Part shown: in pieces, positions 1 to 6,431 of the stretch | Numbering within the stretch: position 1 is the first letter of the stretch | Layout: every line of letters starts with the position of its first letter | Assembly (NCBI GenBank): GCA_046705285.1 | Contig: JBJKQK010000250.1 | Coordinates: 1-10,579 of the forward strand | Direction: 5' to 3' | From: SCRD01 sp046705285 | GTDB taxonomy: Bacteria > Acidobacteriota > Terriglobia > UBA7540 | DNA length: 10,579 bases | Program-made: the position numbers and the translations under genes | The notes under the pieces: generated by a model | Databases searched by the model: none | Told to the model about the DNA's origin: nothing | Seen by the model: only the letters and a program-made list of their open reading frames with translations

Positions 1-1415
1 CGGTAGGCCCGGGCGAGGCGCTCGGCTGAGAGTTCGTCGATTTTTCCCCAGGCCAGGCGGCAACGGAATTCATAAGTTGACCGCCCCCAATTGCTTTCCT
101 TCTTACCCTCGTCCAGTCCCCAGTCCAGTCGATAGGGAGTTCGAGACAGCGCGACCGCAAGGCCGTTGCTGGCGTCCCCGCCCAATAGGGATCCCGCTGA
201 TAACTTAGGGTTCTCTTTTACGACCAGGGTGTTGGCCCGGCCTACAAAATAAGCGAGGTCGTATCCATCCAGGGTGTACGCAGACCAGGGAATGATCAGC
301 ATTGCGTTTCCATCTTCCCCGAGCGTCATCATCCAGTCACCGGCTGGAAGCCGGTGTCCGTTTCGCCATGTGTCGTGTTTCAGTTCGGCGGGATTGGGTG
401 CATCGCCGCGTGCCTTCCACACAAAGCCGCGTTGCAGCATCGAGCCAAGCAGCAGAGCCATGCCGTCCACTTGCAGCCGAATGCCGTCGAATCCCGGGTG
501 GACAAAGCTGACCAGATCACACAGGGCGTAAGGCCGGCTCGTTGACGGGTCTGGAAGATCGTATGAGTGGATCTGCCGGAATTCGTATCCGGTCCCGTAC
601 GCTCCATGAGCGAAGGTTCGCTGAAAATCCAATACCGTCATCTGCGGGTCCGCCACACGCCGAAACAATCGGGTACGGTCACCGTCTTCCAGAGGAAGAT
701 GGGCACTCACCATCGAATGCGGAGCACTGAAGTCGGCGATCGCCATCTGGCTCCACGCCCAGGGAGCGCTGGTGACGCCTGCTGAGTTGATGGTGGGTGA
801 GGGATGAATCCCCCGGTAAGGGTCGGTCTCCCACCGGATTCCAGCCGTGCCCGAACCAAGGTCCAGGTTATTGATCGCTTCGCTGCCGATAGGTGCAGGA
901 ACTGCAGAATCATTCGCCTGCGCATCATCAAGTAGCTCAAGTACAAAATGGGCTCGGCCATTCGGCGGAAGATGAAGTGGGAAGGAAATCTGGCACCAGC
1001 GAAGGAAGCCGTCCAGCGTTTTCCCTCCATACCCGGCGCCAAGTGGAATCAACTGGCCAGTCTCCTCATTTTTCAGGCGAAGGGACCTTGCCGAACATTC
1101 GGCTGGGAATGTTACTCCAACAGTAATTCGCTCTCCCTTCCACTCCACGCCTCCACGTTCGGTGATCCGCAGAGGTATACGCCAGCGGCCACGTCTGGCT
1201 GGCTCAGCCGCATTAATACCCCTGACCCCGCTCAGTTCCATGAGCCCTGCAATTCCCATGAGCCCAAGAAATTCTCGCCTGGAGTGGCTTTCAGACGGCG
1301 CACCCCCTTCACACAAACCTCCTTCATCATGGCGACTCTGAACAGGGGATGGGGCTGCCTGCGAAATGTCTGCCTCATCTCGATTGTCTTCCGTGCGCAT
1401 GAGCGGATCACTCAC
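1..1415 (-). CDS. Tat-exported protein, possible PcRGLX/YetA-like RIFT-barrel (rhamnogalacturonan lyase-related), 3' end missing
   Basis: An open frame of 471 codons runs from GTG at 1415 off the left edge, so the C-terminus is missing. The GTG has a strong ribosome site (GGGAGGG at 1421-1427, 5 nt away). After about 44 hydrophilic residues comes a twin-arginine signal: S-R-R-E-F-L at 45-50, a hydrophobic stretch to about 64, and a likely cleavage near A69/A70. Export folded through the Tat pathway is inferred. Residues about 80-165 (R-I-P-L-R-I-T, then V-G-V-T-F-P at 99-104, then D-G-F-L-R-W at 135-140, then a strand ending F-V-L-E-L) resemble the N-terminal RIFT-barrel of PcRGLX/YetA-like proteins, which carry a 'GvPFp ... 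W-D-G-S-x-R-W' pattern. The rest is beta-rich with many W, Y and G. The family call is tentative; that this is a real exported protein is much surer. The long segment before the RR motif is unusual, but no better in-frame start with a ribosome site lies closer. Confidence 0.8.
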   Translation of the reverse strand, partial: MSDPLMRTEDNRDEADISQAAPSPVQSRHDEGGLCEGGAPSESHSRREFLGLMGIAGLMELSGVRGINAAEPARRGRWRIPLRITERGGVEWKGERITVGVTFPAECSARSLRLKNEETGQLIPLGAGYGGKTLDGFLRWCQISFPLHLPPNGRAHFVLELLDDAQANDSAVPAPIGSEAINNLDLGSGTAGIRWETDPYRGIHPSPTINSAGVTSAPWAWSQMAIADFSAPHSMVSAHLPLEDGDRTRLFRRVADPQMTVLDFQRTFAHGAYGTGYEFRQIHSYDLPDPSTSRPYALCDLVSFVHPGFDGIRLQVDGMALLLGSMLQRGFVWKARGDAPNPAELKHDTWRNGHRLPAGDWMMTLGEDGNAMLIIPWSAYTLDGYDLAYFVGRANTLVVKENPKLSAGSLLGGDASNGLAVALSRTPYRLDWGLDEGKKESNWGRSTYEFRCRLAWGKIDELSAERLARAY

Positions 1416-1765
1416 GATTTCCCTCCCAAGGACTGATTCTAACCAGACTACAGAGTCAACAATCATACTGCTCGCGATTCCGAATGTGGATCTTTTCTGA
1501 AACCAAGGCGGGTGGCACGGCCCTCCACTTCTGCGGTCGGTGGTTCTTCTGTAGCGGCGGTTTTACGCCATCATGCTTTCGTAGACATGGCAGGCCAAAC
1601 TCGTCACTACGACATGTCTTCCAGGGCATAGGCTGGTCGGTTGCGCGGCTGGCGCATACATTGCGGTGTTTGCGAAGTGTGCGGTCTTCCGACAGGACCG
1701 AATAAAGATGGCAGGCACGACGTGACTTTCATGCCATAAGCCATCCGTTAAACGTACGAGAGGAG
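1416..1765. other. Intergenic gap with weak promoter and hairpin candidates
   Basis: This gap of 350 bp lies between the acyl-CoA ligase stop and the start of the Tat protein, both on the minus strand. I see no convincing coding frame. Minus-strand elements that could serve the downstream gene are TTGTTG (1457-1462) and TAGAAT (1436-1441) with a short 15-bp spacer, a weak promoter at best. An inverted repeat AGACATG (1583-1589) / CATGTCT (1613-1619) encloses a smaller TCGT/ACGA stem. A 5-bp CGGTC/GACCG stem near 1681-1699 has no T-run and is a poor terminator. Confidence 0.5.
1421..1427 (-). promoter_or_regulatory. Shine-Dalgarno site deciding a GTG start
   Basis: On the minus strand this reads GGGAGGG, 5 nt before GTG at 1415. 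It decides the start of the Tat-exported protein over the in-frame ATGs at 1400, 1259 and 1241, which have no comparable site. A start at 1259 or 1241 would also remove the twin-arginine motif. Confidence 0.7.
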
Positions 1766-3274
1766 CTATGACACGACCGCGGAAGCTCTCAGAGCGCTCT
1801 GCGCGAGCAACATTTCCTTCAGCGCGCTGCGCTGGACTTTTCCCGTGGGGCTCTTGGGCAGGTCGTCCAAATACAGAATCTTTTCAGGGACCTTGTAGTC
1901 CGCCAGGTGCTGCCGAGCCGACTGGCGCAACTCTTCCGGCTCCGGTTGGTGGCCCTCTCGCAACACCACGAAGGCTGCAACCCTTTCTCCGAGGACAGGA
2001 TCGGGTTCACCGACGACTCCGGCTTCCAACACGGCCGGGTGTTGATAGAGCGCTTCCTCCACTTCCTGCGGCGAGATGTTCGACCCGCCACGAATGATGA
2101 TCTGCTTTTGGCGTCCTTTGAACCAGAAATATCCCTCAGCATCGCGCGAGGCAAGATCGCCGGTGTGCAGCCATCCGTCCCGGAACAGGATTTTTGTGGC
2201 TTCCGGGTCATTCCAGTATCCGACGCAGTTGGCAGGGCTGCGGACAACGACTTCACCGGTTTCGCCCTCGGCCACTTCGCGACCGGCAAGATCCACCACT
2301 CGAGCTTCGACACCTTTCAGCGGTATGCCCAGCGACCCAAGCCGGATGCGATCTTTCGGATTCAGAGAGATCGGTATGGATTCGGTCATGGCGTAGCCTT
2401 CCTGGATTGAGATCCCGAACAGCTCCCGGAATTTCTCCTGCAAGGCGACGGGCACCTTATCTCCGCCGGCAGTCGTGGTTCGGAGAGAGGAAGCATTTCG
2501 CGGGGCCCGTGCTTGTTCCTCGGTGACAAAGTGCAGGAGCGCTGGAAGACAAAGCGCATAGGTGCCGTGGAATCGTTCGATAGCCTCAAGGACGGACACA
2601 GCATCCGGGCAGCGGAGAAGGACTACAGAGGCTTTTCTGAAAAGCCCGGGGAGCAGAACGCAGTGGAATCCCGAGACGTGCATCATCTGGGTTGTGGCCA
2701 CAGCCACATCGTCTGGCGTCATCAGTTCAGGCGGCATCATCATGGCTGTTTCAGAGAGCGAGCGGTGCGTATGGATGACACCCTTAGGGTTTCCCGTGGT
2801 GCCCGAGGTGTAAAAGAGCACGGCAGGCTGGTCCGGATCGAGCGGTGGCAATTCGCGGTGCGACGTCTTCGCGGCCTCGATTGCCGGGAGCTCGGTAAGG
2901 ATGCTGCAGCCGGTTCCGGCCTGCTCGGCCAGGGGCGCAATCGCCGGTTCGCTGAAGCACATGCGGGCCTGCGAGTGATCGAGTACATAGCGGATTTCCG
3001 GCACTTTCAGCCGCACATTCACGGCGACAGCGACCAGTCTCGCTTTGAACAGCGCGAAAAATAGCTGCACGACTTCGATGGAATTTGACCAATGGAGAGC
3101 CACACGGTCGCCGGGTTGAAGGCCCTGGTCGAGAAACCAGTGCGCCAGCCGCGTGGACGATTCATCGAGCTCCTGATAGGACATGGTTGCGTCGCCGCAG
3201 ATGAGTGCCGTTTTCTTCGGGTCCTTCATCGCGTGCGCGCGCAGGATGCTGCAAAGATCTGTATCGGTTTTCAT
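1766..3274 (-). CDS. AMP-dependent acyl-CoA synthetase (fatty-acid/carboxylic-acid CoA ligase)
   Basis: This 502-residue protein is of the class I adenylate-forming superfamily. It activates a carboxylic acid with ATP to an acyl-AMP and passes it to coenzyme A in the cytoplasm. All core motifs are intact: P-loop Y-T-S-G-T-T-G-N-P-K-G (155-165), G-Y-A-M-T-E (293-298), G-W-L-H-T-G-D (367-373), hinge/A8 G-R-Q-K-Q-I-I-I-R-G-G-S-N-I (387-400), and the C-terminal S-P-T-G-K with the catalytic lysine at 479. Length is normal for medium/long-chain acyl-CoA ligases. No signal peptide or membrane segment is visible. Substrate cannot be told; fatty, aryl or other acids are possible. The ATG at 3274 follows a G-rich stretch (GGGGGC). 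The gene is divergent from the GNAT/LuxR-type regulator at 3403, which suggests that regulator as its controller. The next minus-strand gene starts 350 bp downstream, so an operon is not evident. Confidence 0.92.
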   Translation of the reverse strand: MKTDTDLCSILRAHAMKDPKKTALICGDATMSYQELDESSTRLAHWFLDQGLQPGDRVALHWSNSIEVVQLFFALFKARLVAVAVNVRLKVPEIRYVLDHSQARMCFSEPAIAPLAEQAGTGCSILTELPAIEAAKTSHRELPPLDPDQPAVLFYTSGTTGNPKGVIHTHRSLSETAMMMPPELMTPDDVAVATTQMMHVSGFHCVLLPGLFRKASVVLLRCPDAVSVLEAIERFHGTYALCLPALLHFVTEEQARAPRNASSLRTTTAGGDKVPVALQEKFRELFGISIQEGYAMTESIPISLNPKDRIRLGSLGIPLKGVEARVVDLAGREVAEGETGEVVVRSPANCVGYWNDPEATKILFRDGWLHTGDLASRDAEGYFWFKGRQKQIIIRGGSNISPQEVEEALYQHPAVLEAGVVGEPDPVLGERVAAFVVLREGHQPEPEELRQSARQHLADYKVPEKILYLDDLPKSPTGKVQRSALKEMLLAQSALRASAVVS

Positions 3275-3321
3275 TGTCGCCCCCGTTCACCCCAGCGTTA
3301 CGGAGCTTGTCCGTTGCTTCC

Positions 3322-3349
3322 ATCTTACGCGGGTCAATACAAAAAACAA
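3322..3349 (-). promoter_or_regulatory. Candidate promoter of the acyl-CoA synthetase
   Basis: On the minus strand, TTGTTT (3344-3349) and TAAGAT (3322-3327) are separated by 16 bp, a fair sigma-70-like match placed 47 nt before the ATG. The -35 element coincides with the position expected for the -35 of the opposite promoter. Confidence 0.4.
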
Positions 3350-3372
3350 TTACCCTAAAAGGGGTGTATAAT
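3344..3372 (+). promoter_or_regulatory. Candidate promoter of the GNAT/LuxR-type regulator, with inverted repeat at the -10
   Basis: A perfect TATAAT (3367-3372) lies 30 nt before the ATG at 3403. A -35 at 17 bp would be AAACAA (3344-3349), which is poor, so an activator may be needed. An inverted repeat ACCC (3352-3355) / GGGT (3362-3365) sits in the spacer next to the -10 and could be an operator. The same bases overlap the opposite-strand promoter. Confidence 0.45.
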
Positions 3373-3402
3373 CTCGCCAAGTTCTCTTTGGGAAACTCTT
3401 CC

Positions 3403-4422
3403 ATGACCGTCAGTTACAGGCCAATGCGACCAAATGATGTTCGCGATTGCGTGGATATTATCGCGGCGCACCCGATTGCAGATCCGCGCTATGGAGACGC
3501 CATAGCGGATTTGGGCCCTGCCTGGCTGCGGCTGCTCCGAAGCGAGAGCTTCTGTGTTGCCCTGATAATCGAAGAAACGAGCGGCACCGAAGTCAACAAG
3601 CTGGGGGTTTACACCAGCGTCTTTGTGTCCGACGAGTTCCTTCGCGAGGCGAAGACCCCGCCCCACTTCTGGTTTGGCCCCGAACTGGCGAAGAGGGTTG
3701 TGCAGGGTGATTCGCCCGTGCTTACTCCCCGCCAAGTCTGTGAGGCGAACACAGGCGACGGGCTTAACGCGATGGAATGGCAGATGACGTTTCGCGGTGA
3801 CGCTTTGCGCAGAGCGGACGTCCGGGCCTTAGGTATGGCCGCTGTACTCGAATACCATCGTGGCTACAGATTCAAGGAAGTGGTTGCGCAGGGGGAGAGC
3901 GCAGCGCGTTTACTGCGCCGCCGCGACGGTGGTTGGCTGCTTTGGAAGGGTCCTGAGTGTGGTTACAACGAGTTCTGGCAGGATGATCTGGATGCCATCG
4001 ATGCAAAGCCCTACGTCATTGGCATGACACGCGAGCGGGCCAGGGCCCGTGGTCTTTCCTGGTTGAGCTCTCTGTTCCTGGGCTATCAACCGCCCCATAT
4101 CGGCTTCAGGCGCAGTGAACAGCGCCTGCTGCTCTCCGCGATGCACGGCGGAACGGACCAGGAACTGAGCGACGAGTTGATGATTTCGGTCGCCACGGTC
4201 AAGAAAACGTGGCGCTCCATCTATGACCGCGTGGCCGAGCGCCTCCCGGAACTGATTCCCACCACAGACGCTTATGCCGATGGCGCGAGCAGCCGTGGCA
4301 GGGAAAAGAAACAACACCTGATTGCCTATCTCCACGAGCATCCCGAGGAACTTCGGCCCGTATCGCGAAAAGCCCTCGAGGCCGCCGCGAGACAGCCCCG
4401 CCGCTCCCCGGCAAGGCATTGA
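3403..4422 (+). CDS. Transcriptional regulator: GNAT-like N-terminal region with LuxR/GerE-type HTH
   Basis: This is a 339-residue protein. The N-terminus (Y-R-P-M-R-P-N-D-V-R-D-C at 5-16) has the typical opening of GNAT acetyltransferases, and residues about 1-175 alternate helix and strand compatibly with that fold (for example A-L-G-M-A-A-V-L-E-Y-H-R-G-Y-R-F at 142-157). A clear acetyl-CoA loop (Q-x-x-G-x-G/A) is not visible, so it may bind but not acetylate. Residues about 235-282 (R-R-S-E-Q-R-L-L-L, D-Q-E-L-S-D-E-L, S-V-A-T-V-K-K-T-W-R-S-I-Y-D-R-V) match a LuxR/GerE helix-turn-helix. The last 55 residues are charged and basic. There is no receiver domain. I chose ATG 3403 because it follows the TATAAT promoter; the open frame extends upstream to 3205, but that part crosses the promoter and the ligase gene. 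Divergence from the acyl-CoA ligase suggests control of that gene and possibly an acyl-CoA ligand (inference). Confidence 0.82.
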   Translation: MTVSYRPMRPNDVRDCVDIIAAHPIADPRYGDAIADLGPAWLRLLRSESFCVALIIEETSGTEVNKLGVYTSVFVSDEFLREAKTPPHFWFGPELAKRVVQGDSPVLTPRQVCEANTGDGLNAMEWQMTFRGDALRRADVRALGMAAVLEYHRGYRFKEVVAQGESAARLLRRRDGGWLLWKGPECGYNEFWQDDLDAIDAKPYVIGMTRERARARGLSWLSSLFLGYQPPHIGFRRSEQRLLLSAMHGGTDQELSDELMISVATVKKTWRSIYDRVAERLPELIPTTDAYADGASSRGREKKQHLIAYLHEHPEELRPVSRKALEAAARQPRRSPARH

Positions 4423-4705
4423 CGTCTCTTGAATCAGGAGGGATGGACCAGACACTCGCCCAATGGTGTCTGAGATCTCGCGTAGCGAAGTGACGTTTCC
4501 GTTTCCATACAGGCCCGGATTCCCCCGAAACGCCGGCCCACGGCGTCAGCCGCAGCCTCGGCCAATATAAGTAAATTCCAGCCCTCGCGCTTGGGGAAAA
4601 GGTGCCGGACATGCAAAGGCAGGTAAGGAGTCTTATCTCCGCGCACCCCACAATGCCCCGCCACACCCCACAAACCGCTCGGTACCACCCGCGAACCTTG
4701 CTTTC
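4423..4705. other. Convergent intergenic gap with a 10-bp direct repeat
   Basis: This 283 bp lies between the 3' ends of the regulator and the small zinc-ribbon gene. The minus strand stays open for some 80 codons, but the product has no recognisable feature and I do not call it. CACCCCACAA occurs at 4644-4653 and again at 4664-4673, exactly 20 bp apart. No terminator with a T-run was found after the regulator. Confidence 0.5.
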
Positions 4706-4909
4706 TTAAATGGCTTGACAGGTAGAACCCGCACTAACCGAGTCCTCGCGCTGGTACAGCGCACCAAGTCGCCGCTCCGCCCGCCTGACTTCCTCGATCA
4801 CGCATCGCGGGCAACGGTGGTATCGGCTGACCCTCGAACCGTGCCGCGGGCATCTTTGGCTGTCTGGGATCGTTTCCGCCTCATTCTGCCGGTGTTCTAT
4901 GATCTCCAT
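4706..4909 (-). CDS. Small zinc-ribbon-like protein
   Basis: This is a 67-residue hydrophilic protein of unknown function. Residues 20-36 hold a compact metal-binding pattern: C20-P-R-H23, then nine residues later H32-adjacent C33-P-R-C36, i.e. C-x2-H ... C-x2-C, expected to bind one zinc. It is followed by a charged, probably helical stretch (V-I-E-E-V-R-R-A-E-R-R-L). The start ATG 4909 is preceded by a G-rich ribosome site (GGGGGG at 4918-4923, with GAGG just upstream). An in-frame TTG at 4927 lies inside that site and is less likely. A promoter with 17-bp spacing lies immediately upstream. There are no same-strand neighbours within 300 bp, so it appears to be transcribed alone. A role in nucleic-acid or protein binding is possible but not shown. 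Confidence 0.6.
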   Translation of the reverse strand: MEIIEHRQNEAETIPDSQRCPRHGSRVSRYHRCPRCVIEEVRRAERRLGALYQREDSVSAGSTCQAI

Positions 4910-4944
4910 CGACGCGTCCCCCCTCAAGGTAGCGTTCTGGAGCG

Positions 4945-4973
4945 ATCCTAACGCGGTCTTACCGGTTCGACAA
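4945..4973 (-). promoter_or_regulatory. Candidate promoter of the zinc-ribbon gene
   Basis: On the minus strand, TTGTCG (4968-4973) and TAGGAT (4945-4950) are separated by exactly 17 bp, with 4 of 6 matches each to sigma-70 consensus. Transcription would begin near 4938, about 29 nt before the ATG at 4909, leaving just room for the G-rich ribosome site. Confidence 0.45.
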
Positions 4974-5033
4974 TGGACCTTTGGTTCCAGGCATCATGGT
5001 TCTATTGTCGTCGGTGGGATATACACCTGCCAT

Positions 5034-5103
5034 GCCGTGGGCTCGCCGGTTGTGCCATGCGAAAAGCCCAAGGCCAAAGCGCGGTGACGTCGCAACGCGC
5101 CTT
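5034..5103. repeat. Pair of adjacent inverted repeats (structured intergenic element)
   Basis: GCCGTGGGCT (5034-5043) pairs with AGCCCAAGGC (5065-5074) over 10 bp with one mismatch and a 21-nt loop. Immediately after, AAGCGCG (5077-5083) pairs with CGCGCCTT (5096-5103) with one bulged base and a 12-nt loop. The element lies in the 307-bp gap 4910-5216, downstream of the membrane-protein gene on the minus strand. It has no T-run on either side. It could be a folded RNA 3' end, a factor-dependent terminator or a dispersed palindromic repeat. Apart from this and the promoter at 4945-4973 I see nothing coding in the gap. Confidence 0.45.
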
Positions 5104-5216
5104 CGCGAAAGGCCACGCATTCATCCGTGCCCCAGACTGACCGGCTCGAATCCAATACTGCGACACAGGCGCTGTTGCGTTCGGTCATTTCGAGGCCAGA
5201 GGGGTCCACTCAGACG

Positions 5217-5525
5217 TCATTCATGCATCTTCCGGGCGAAGCGGATACTCAAAATTATGCTGATAGCAAGAATACCCGCAAAAAACACACAGAGCGCGAA
5301 ATCACTTCCAGTCGAAACCCTCCCGGCCCTGTACAAGACGTAGCCAACCACAAGATTGAACAATCCCCAAACTACATTCACGGCTGGCGAAGACAAACCT
5401 TTCCCCGGGGGATGTGCAAAAGGCGTTGGAAAGCGGTCGCCAGAAATGCCGTGCACGAAATGCGGCACGACATTGGCGAGGAACGCTCCCGAGAAGAAAC
5501 AAGCCACATAGTTGTACCATCCCAT
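5217..5525 (-). CDS. Small conserved-type integral membrane protein
   Basis: This is a 102-residue protein. It has an N-terminal hydrophobic segment (M-G-W-Y-N-Y-V-A-C-F-F-S-G-A-F-L-A-N at 1-18), then a polar loop rich in H, G, P and F (V-P-H-F-V-H-G-I-S-G and F-P-T-P-F-A-H-P-P-G-K-G), then a membrane segment around 46-64 (V-N-V-V-W-G-L-F-N-L-V-V-G-Y), and a third around 75-93 ending in R-F-A-R-K. Three membrane segments are likely. The loop pattern 'H-F-x-x-G-I-S-G ... P-F-x-x-P-P-G-x-G-x-S-S-P' looks like one I associate with a small uncharacterised membrane family in several phyla; I cannot name the family or a function. ATG 5525 follows AGGA with an 8-nt gap; an in-frame GTG at 5543 is possible but lacks a site. 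It is divergent from the SprT-like gene. Confidence 0.72.
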   Translation of the reverse strand: MGWYNYVACFFSGAFLANVVPHFVHGISGDRFPTPFAHPPGKGLSSPAVNVVWGLFNLVVGYVLYRAGRVSTGSDFALCVFFAGILAISIILSIRFARKMHE

Positions 5526-5665
5526 GATTACAGTCCTTTCCACTCATGAGGGACACTCACGAGAAACCAGAGCCGTTATTCTGTGTCAGCTTGCTGCATC
5601 AGTGTTAACCGTTCGCGTCGCCACCAGGCTTGCATGCCCGTGGCATCGCGGTCAAGAATAATGGA

Positions 5666-6238
5666 ATGCTCACCGACCGTAAACCGCGCAAGTCGATCCT
5701 GCTCGCCCATTTCCTCGAAAGCGACCGGAATCGCCTCCTCAAGGTTCCAGAAGATAATCGCCTCAAGAACCCTTCTACAACTCTTGAGGCACTCCTAAAG
5801 TCCGGAACGAGCACAGCCGTCCGGGAGGCATGTGCCGAGTTCCTGAACATCGCCGCGGACTACTACGAGGTGGATAGAACTCCAGCCCGCGTCCTTGCGG
5901 CCCGGCCGCTCCGCAGCCGCGAGGGCGGTTGGGCCACCGAGCTCTTCGGAGATTATGATCCCCAAACCCATGTCATCCGGGTCTGGATGAGAACGGCCGT
6001 GCGCAAGCAAGTTACCTCATTTGGGACGTTCCTCAGCACGCTCTGCCACGAGTTTTGCCATCACCTTGACTACCAGCGATTTGGGTATCATGACTCCTGG
6101 CACACCCGCGGTTTTTACGAGCGCACCGCGGCGCTTTACCACCACGCTCGGGGAACGCCAGCAAAAGAGCTTTTCTGGATCAATGCCCCAGGCGGGCGCT
6201 GGAGGATCGACTGGCAGCGCACCAATCGAGGCGGCTGA
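5666..6238 (+). CDS. SprT-like zinc metallopeptidase-domain protein
   Basis: This is a 190-residue protein with a gluzincin/SprT-type zinc site. L-C-H-E-F-C-H-H-L-D holds the H-E-x-x-H motif (H128, E129, H132), and S-W-H-T-R-G-F-Y-E-R about 14 residues later supplies the probable third ligand H146. This spacing fits SprT/WLM-type stand-alone domains. The N-terminal half is helical and charged. A strand I-R-V-W-M precedes the helix with the active site, as in this fold. No signal peptide is seen, so it should be cytoplasmic. The substrate is unknown; SprT-like proteins range from DNA-crosslink repair proteases to uncharacterised ones. The start is uncertain: ATG 5666 has only a weak upstream purine run, and an in-frame TTG at 5630 would add 12 residues; a stop at 5606 limits any further extension. 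Confidence 0.78.
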   Translation: MLTDRKPRKSILLAHFLESDRNRLLKVPEDNRLKNPSTTLEALLKSGTSTAVREACAEFLNIAADYYEVDRTPARVLAARPLRSREGGWATELFGDYDPQTHVIRVWMRTAVRKQVTSFGTFLSTLCHEFCHHLDYQRFGYHDSWHTRGFYERTAALYHHARGTPAKELFWINAPGGRWRIDWQRTNRGG

Positions 6239-6280
6239 AGTAAGAAGTTAAGCATCGCCGTCCGGCTTTCAAATTGTTGA

Positions 6281-6312
6281 GCTCTATCGCGCGCTGAATA
6301 CGCGCAGAGAGC
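6281..6312. terminator. Convergent-gap hairpin, possible bidirectional terminator
   Basis: GCTCT (6281-6285) pairs with AGAGC (6308-6312), and inside it GCGCG (6289-6293) pairs with CGCGC (6301-6305), separated by a small internal loop; the apical loop is 7 nt. It lies 43 bp past the SprT-like gene stop and about 120 bp past the stop of the opposite methyltransferase gene, where termination is expected. There is no T-run, so any function as a terminator would be non-canonical. The remainder of 6239-6431 holds two direct copies of TTTTGATC (6393-6415) and nothing coding. Confidence 0.3.
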
Positions 6313-6431
6313 CAAACGCCGTTTACCGAAAGCTTGCTGGGAGTCGGAACCGCAACGTAATTCTCGCGTATAGCGGCCTTTGTCCTCGCAACGTTTTGAT
6401 CTCAGGTTTTGATCCGAAAAGAACAGCAGCT

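Noticed and set aside
948..1436. 162-codon plus-strand frame
   Set aside because: It lies antisense to the Tat-exported protein, whose frame is open for 471 codons with a signal motif and strong ribosome site; the plus-strand product has no recognisable features.
1681..1699. CGGTC/GACCG hairpin as terminator of the acyl-CoA synthetase
   Set aside because: Only five base pairs, a 9-nt loop and no T-run on either strand.
1768..2097. Plus-strand 109-codon frame with an AGGAG close to its ATG
   Set aside because: It is fully antisense to the C-terminal part of the acyl-CoA synthetase and its composition (R, P, S rich) is that of a shadow frame; the AGGAG is only 2-3 nt from the ATG.
2513..3064. 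183-codon plus-strand frame
   Set aside because: Antisense to the conserved adenylation motifs of the acyl-CoA synthetase; no domain or ribosome site supports it.
3205..3402. N-terminal extension of the GNAT/LuxR-type regulator
   Set aside because: The extension would begin inside the opposite gene and cross the TATAAT promoter; the extra residues are not domain-like, while the GNAT-like pattern begins directly at ATG 3403.
4199..4666. 155-codon minus-strand frame after the regulator
   Set aside because: It overlaps the HTH coding region antisense, and no part looks like a known protein.
4994..5209. 71-codon minus-strand frame
   Set aside because: It coincides with the tandem inverted repeats, has no ribosome site and no domain; the structure explains the sequence better than coding.
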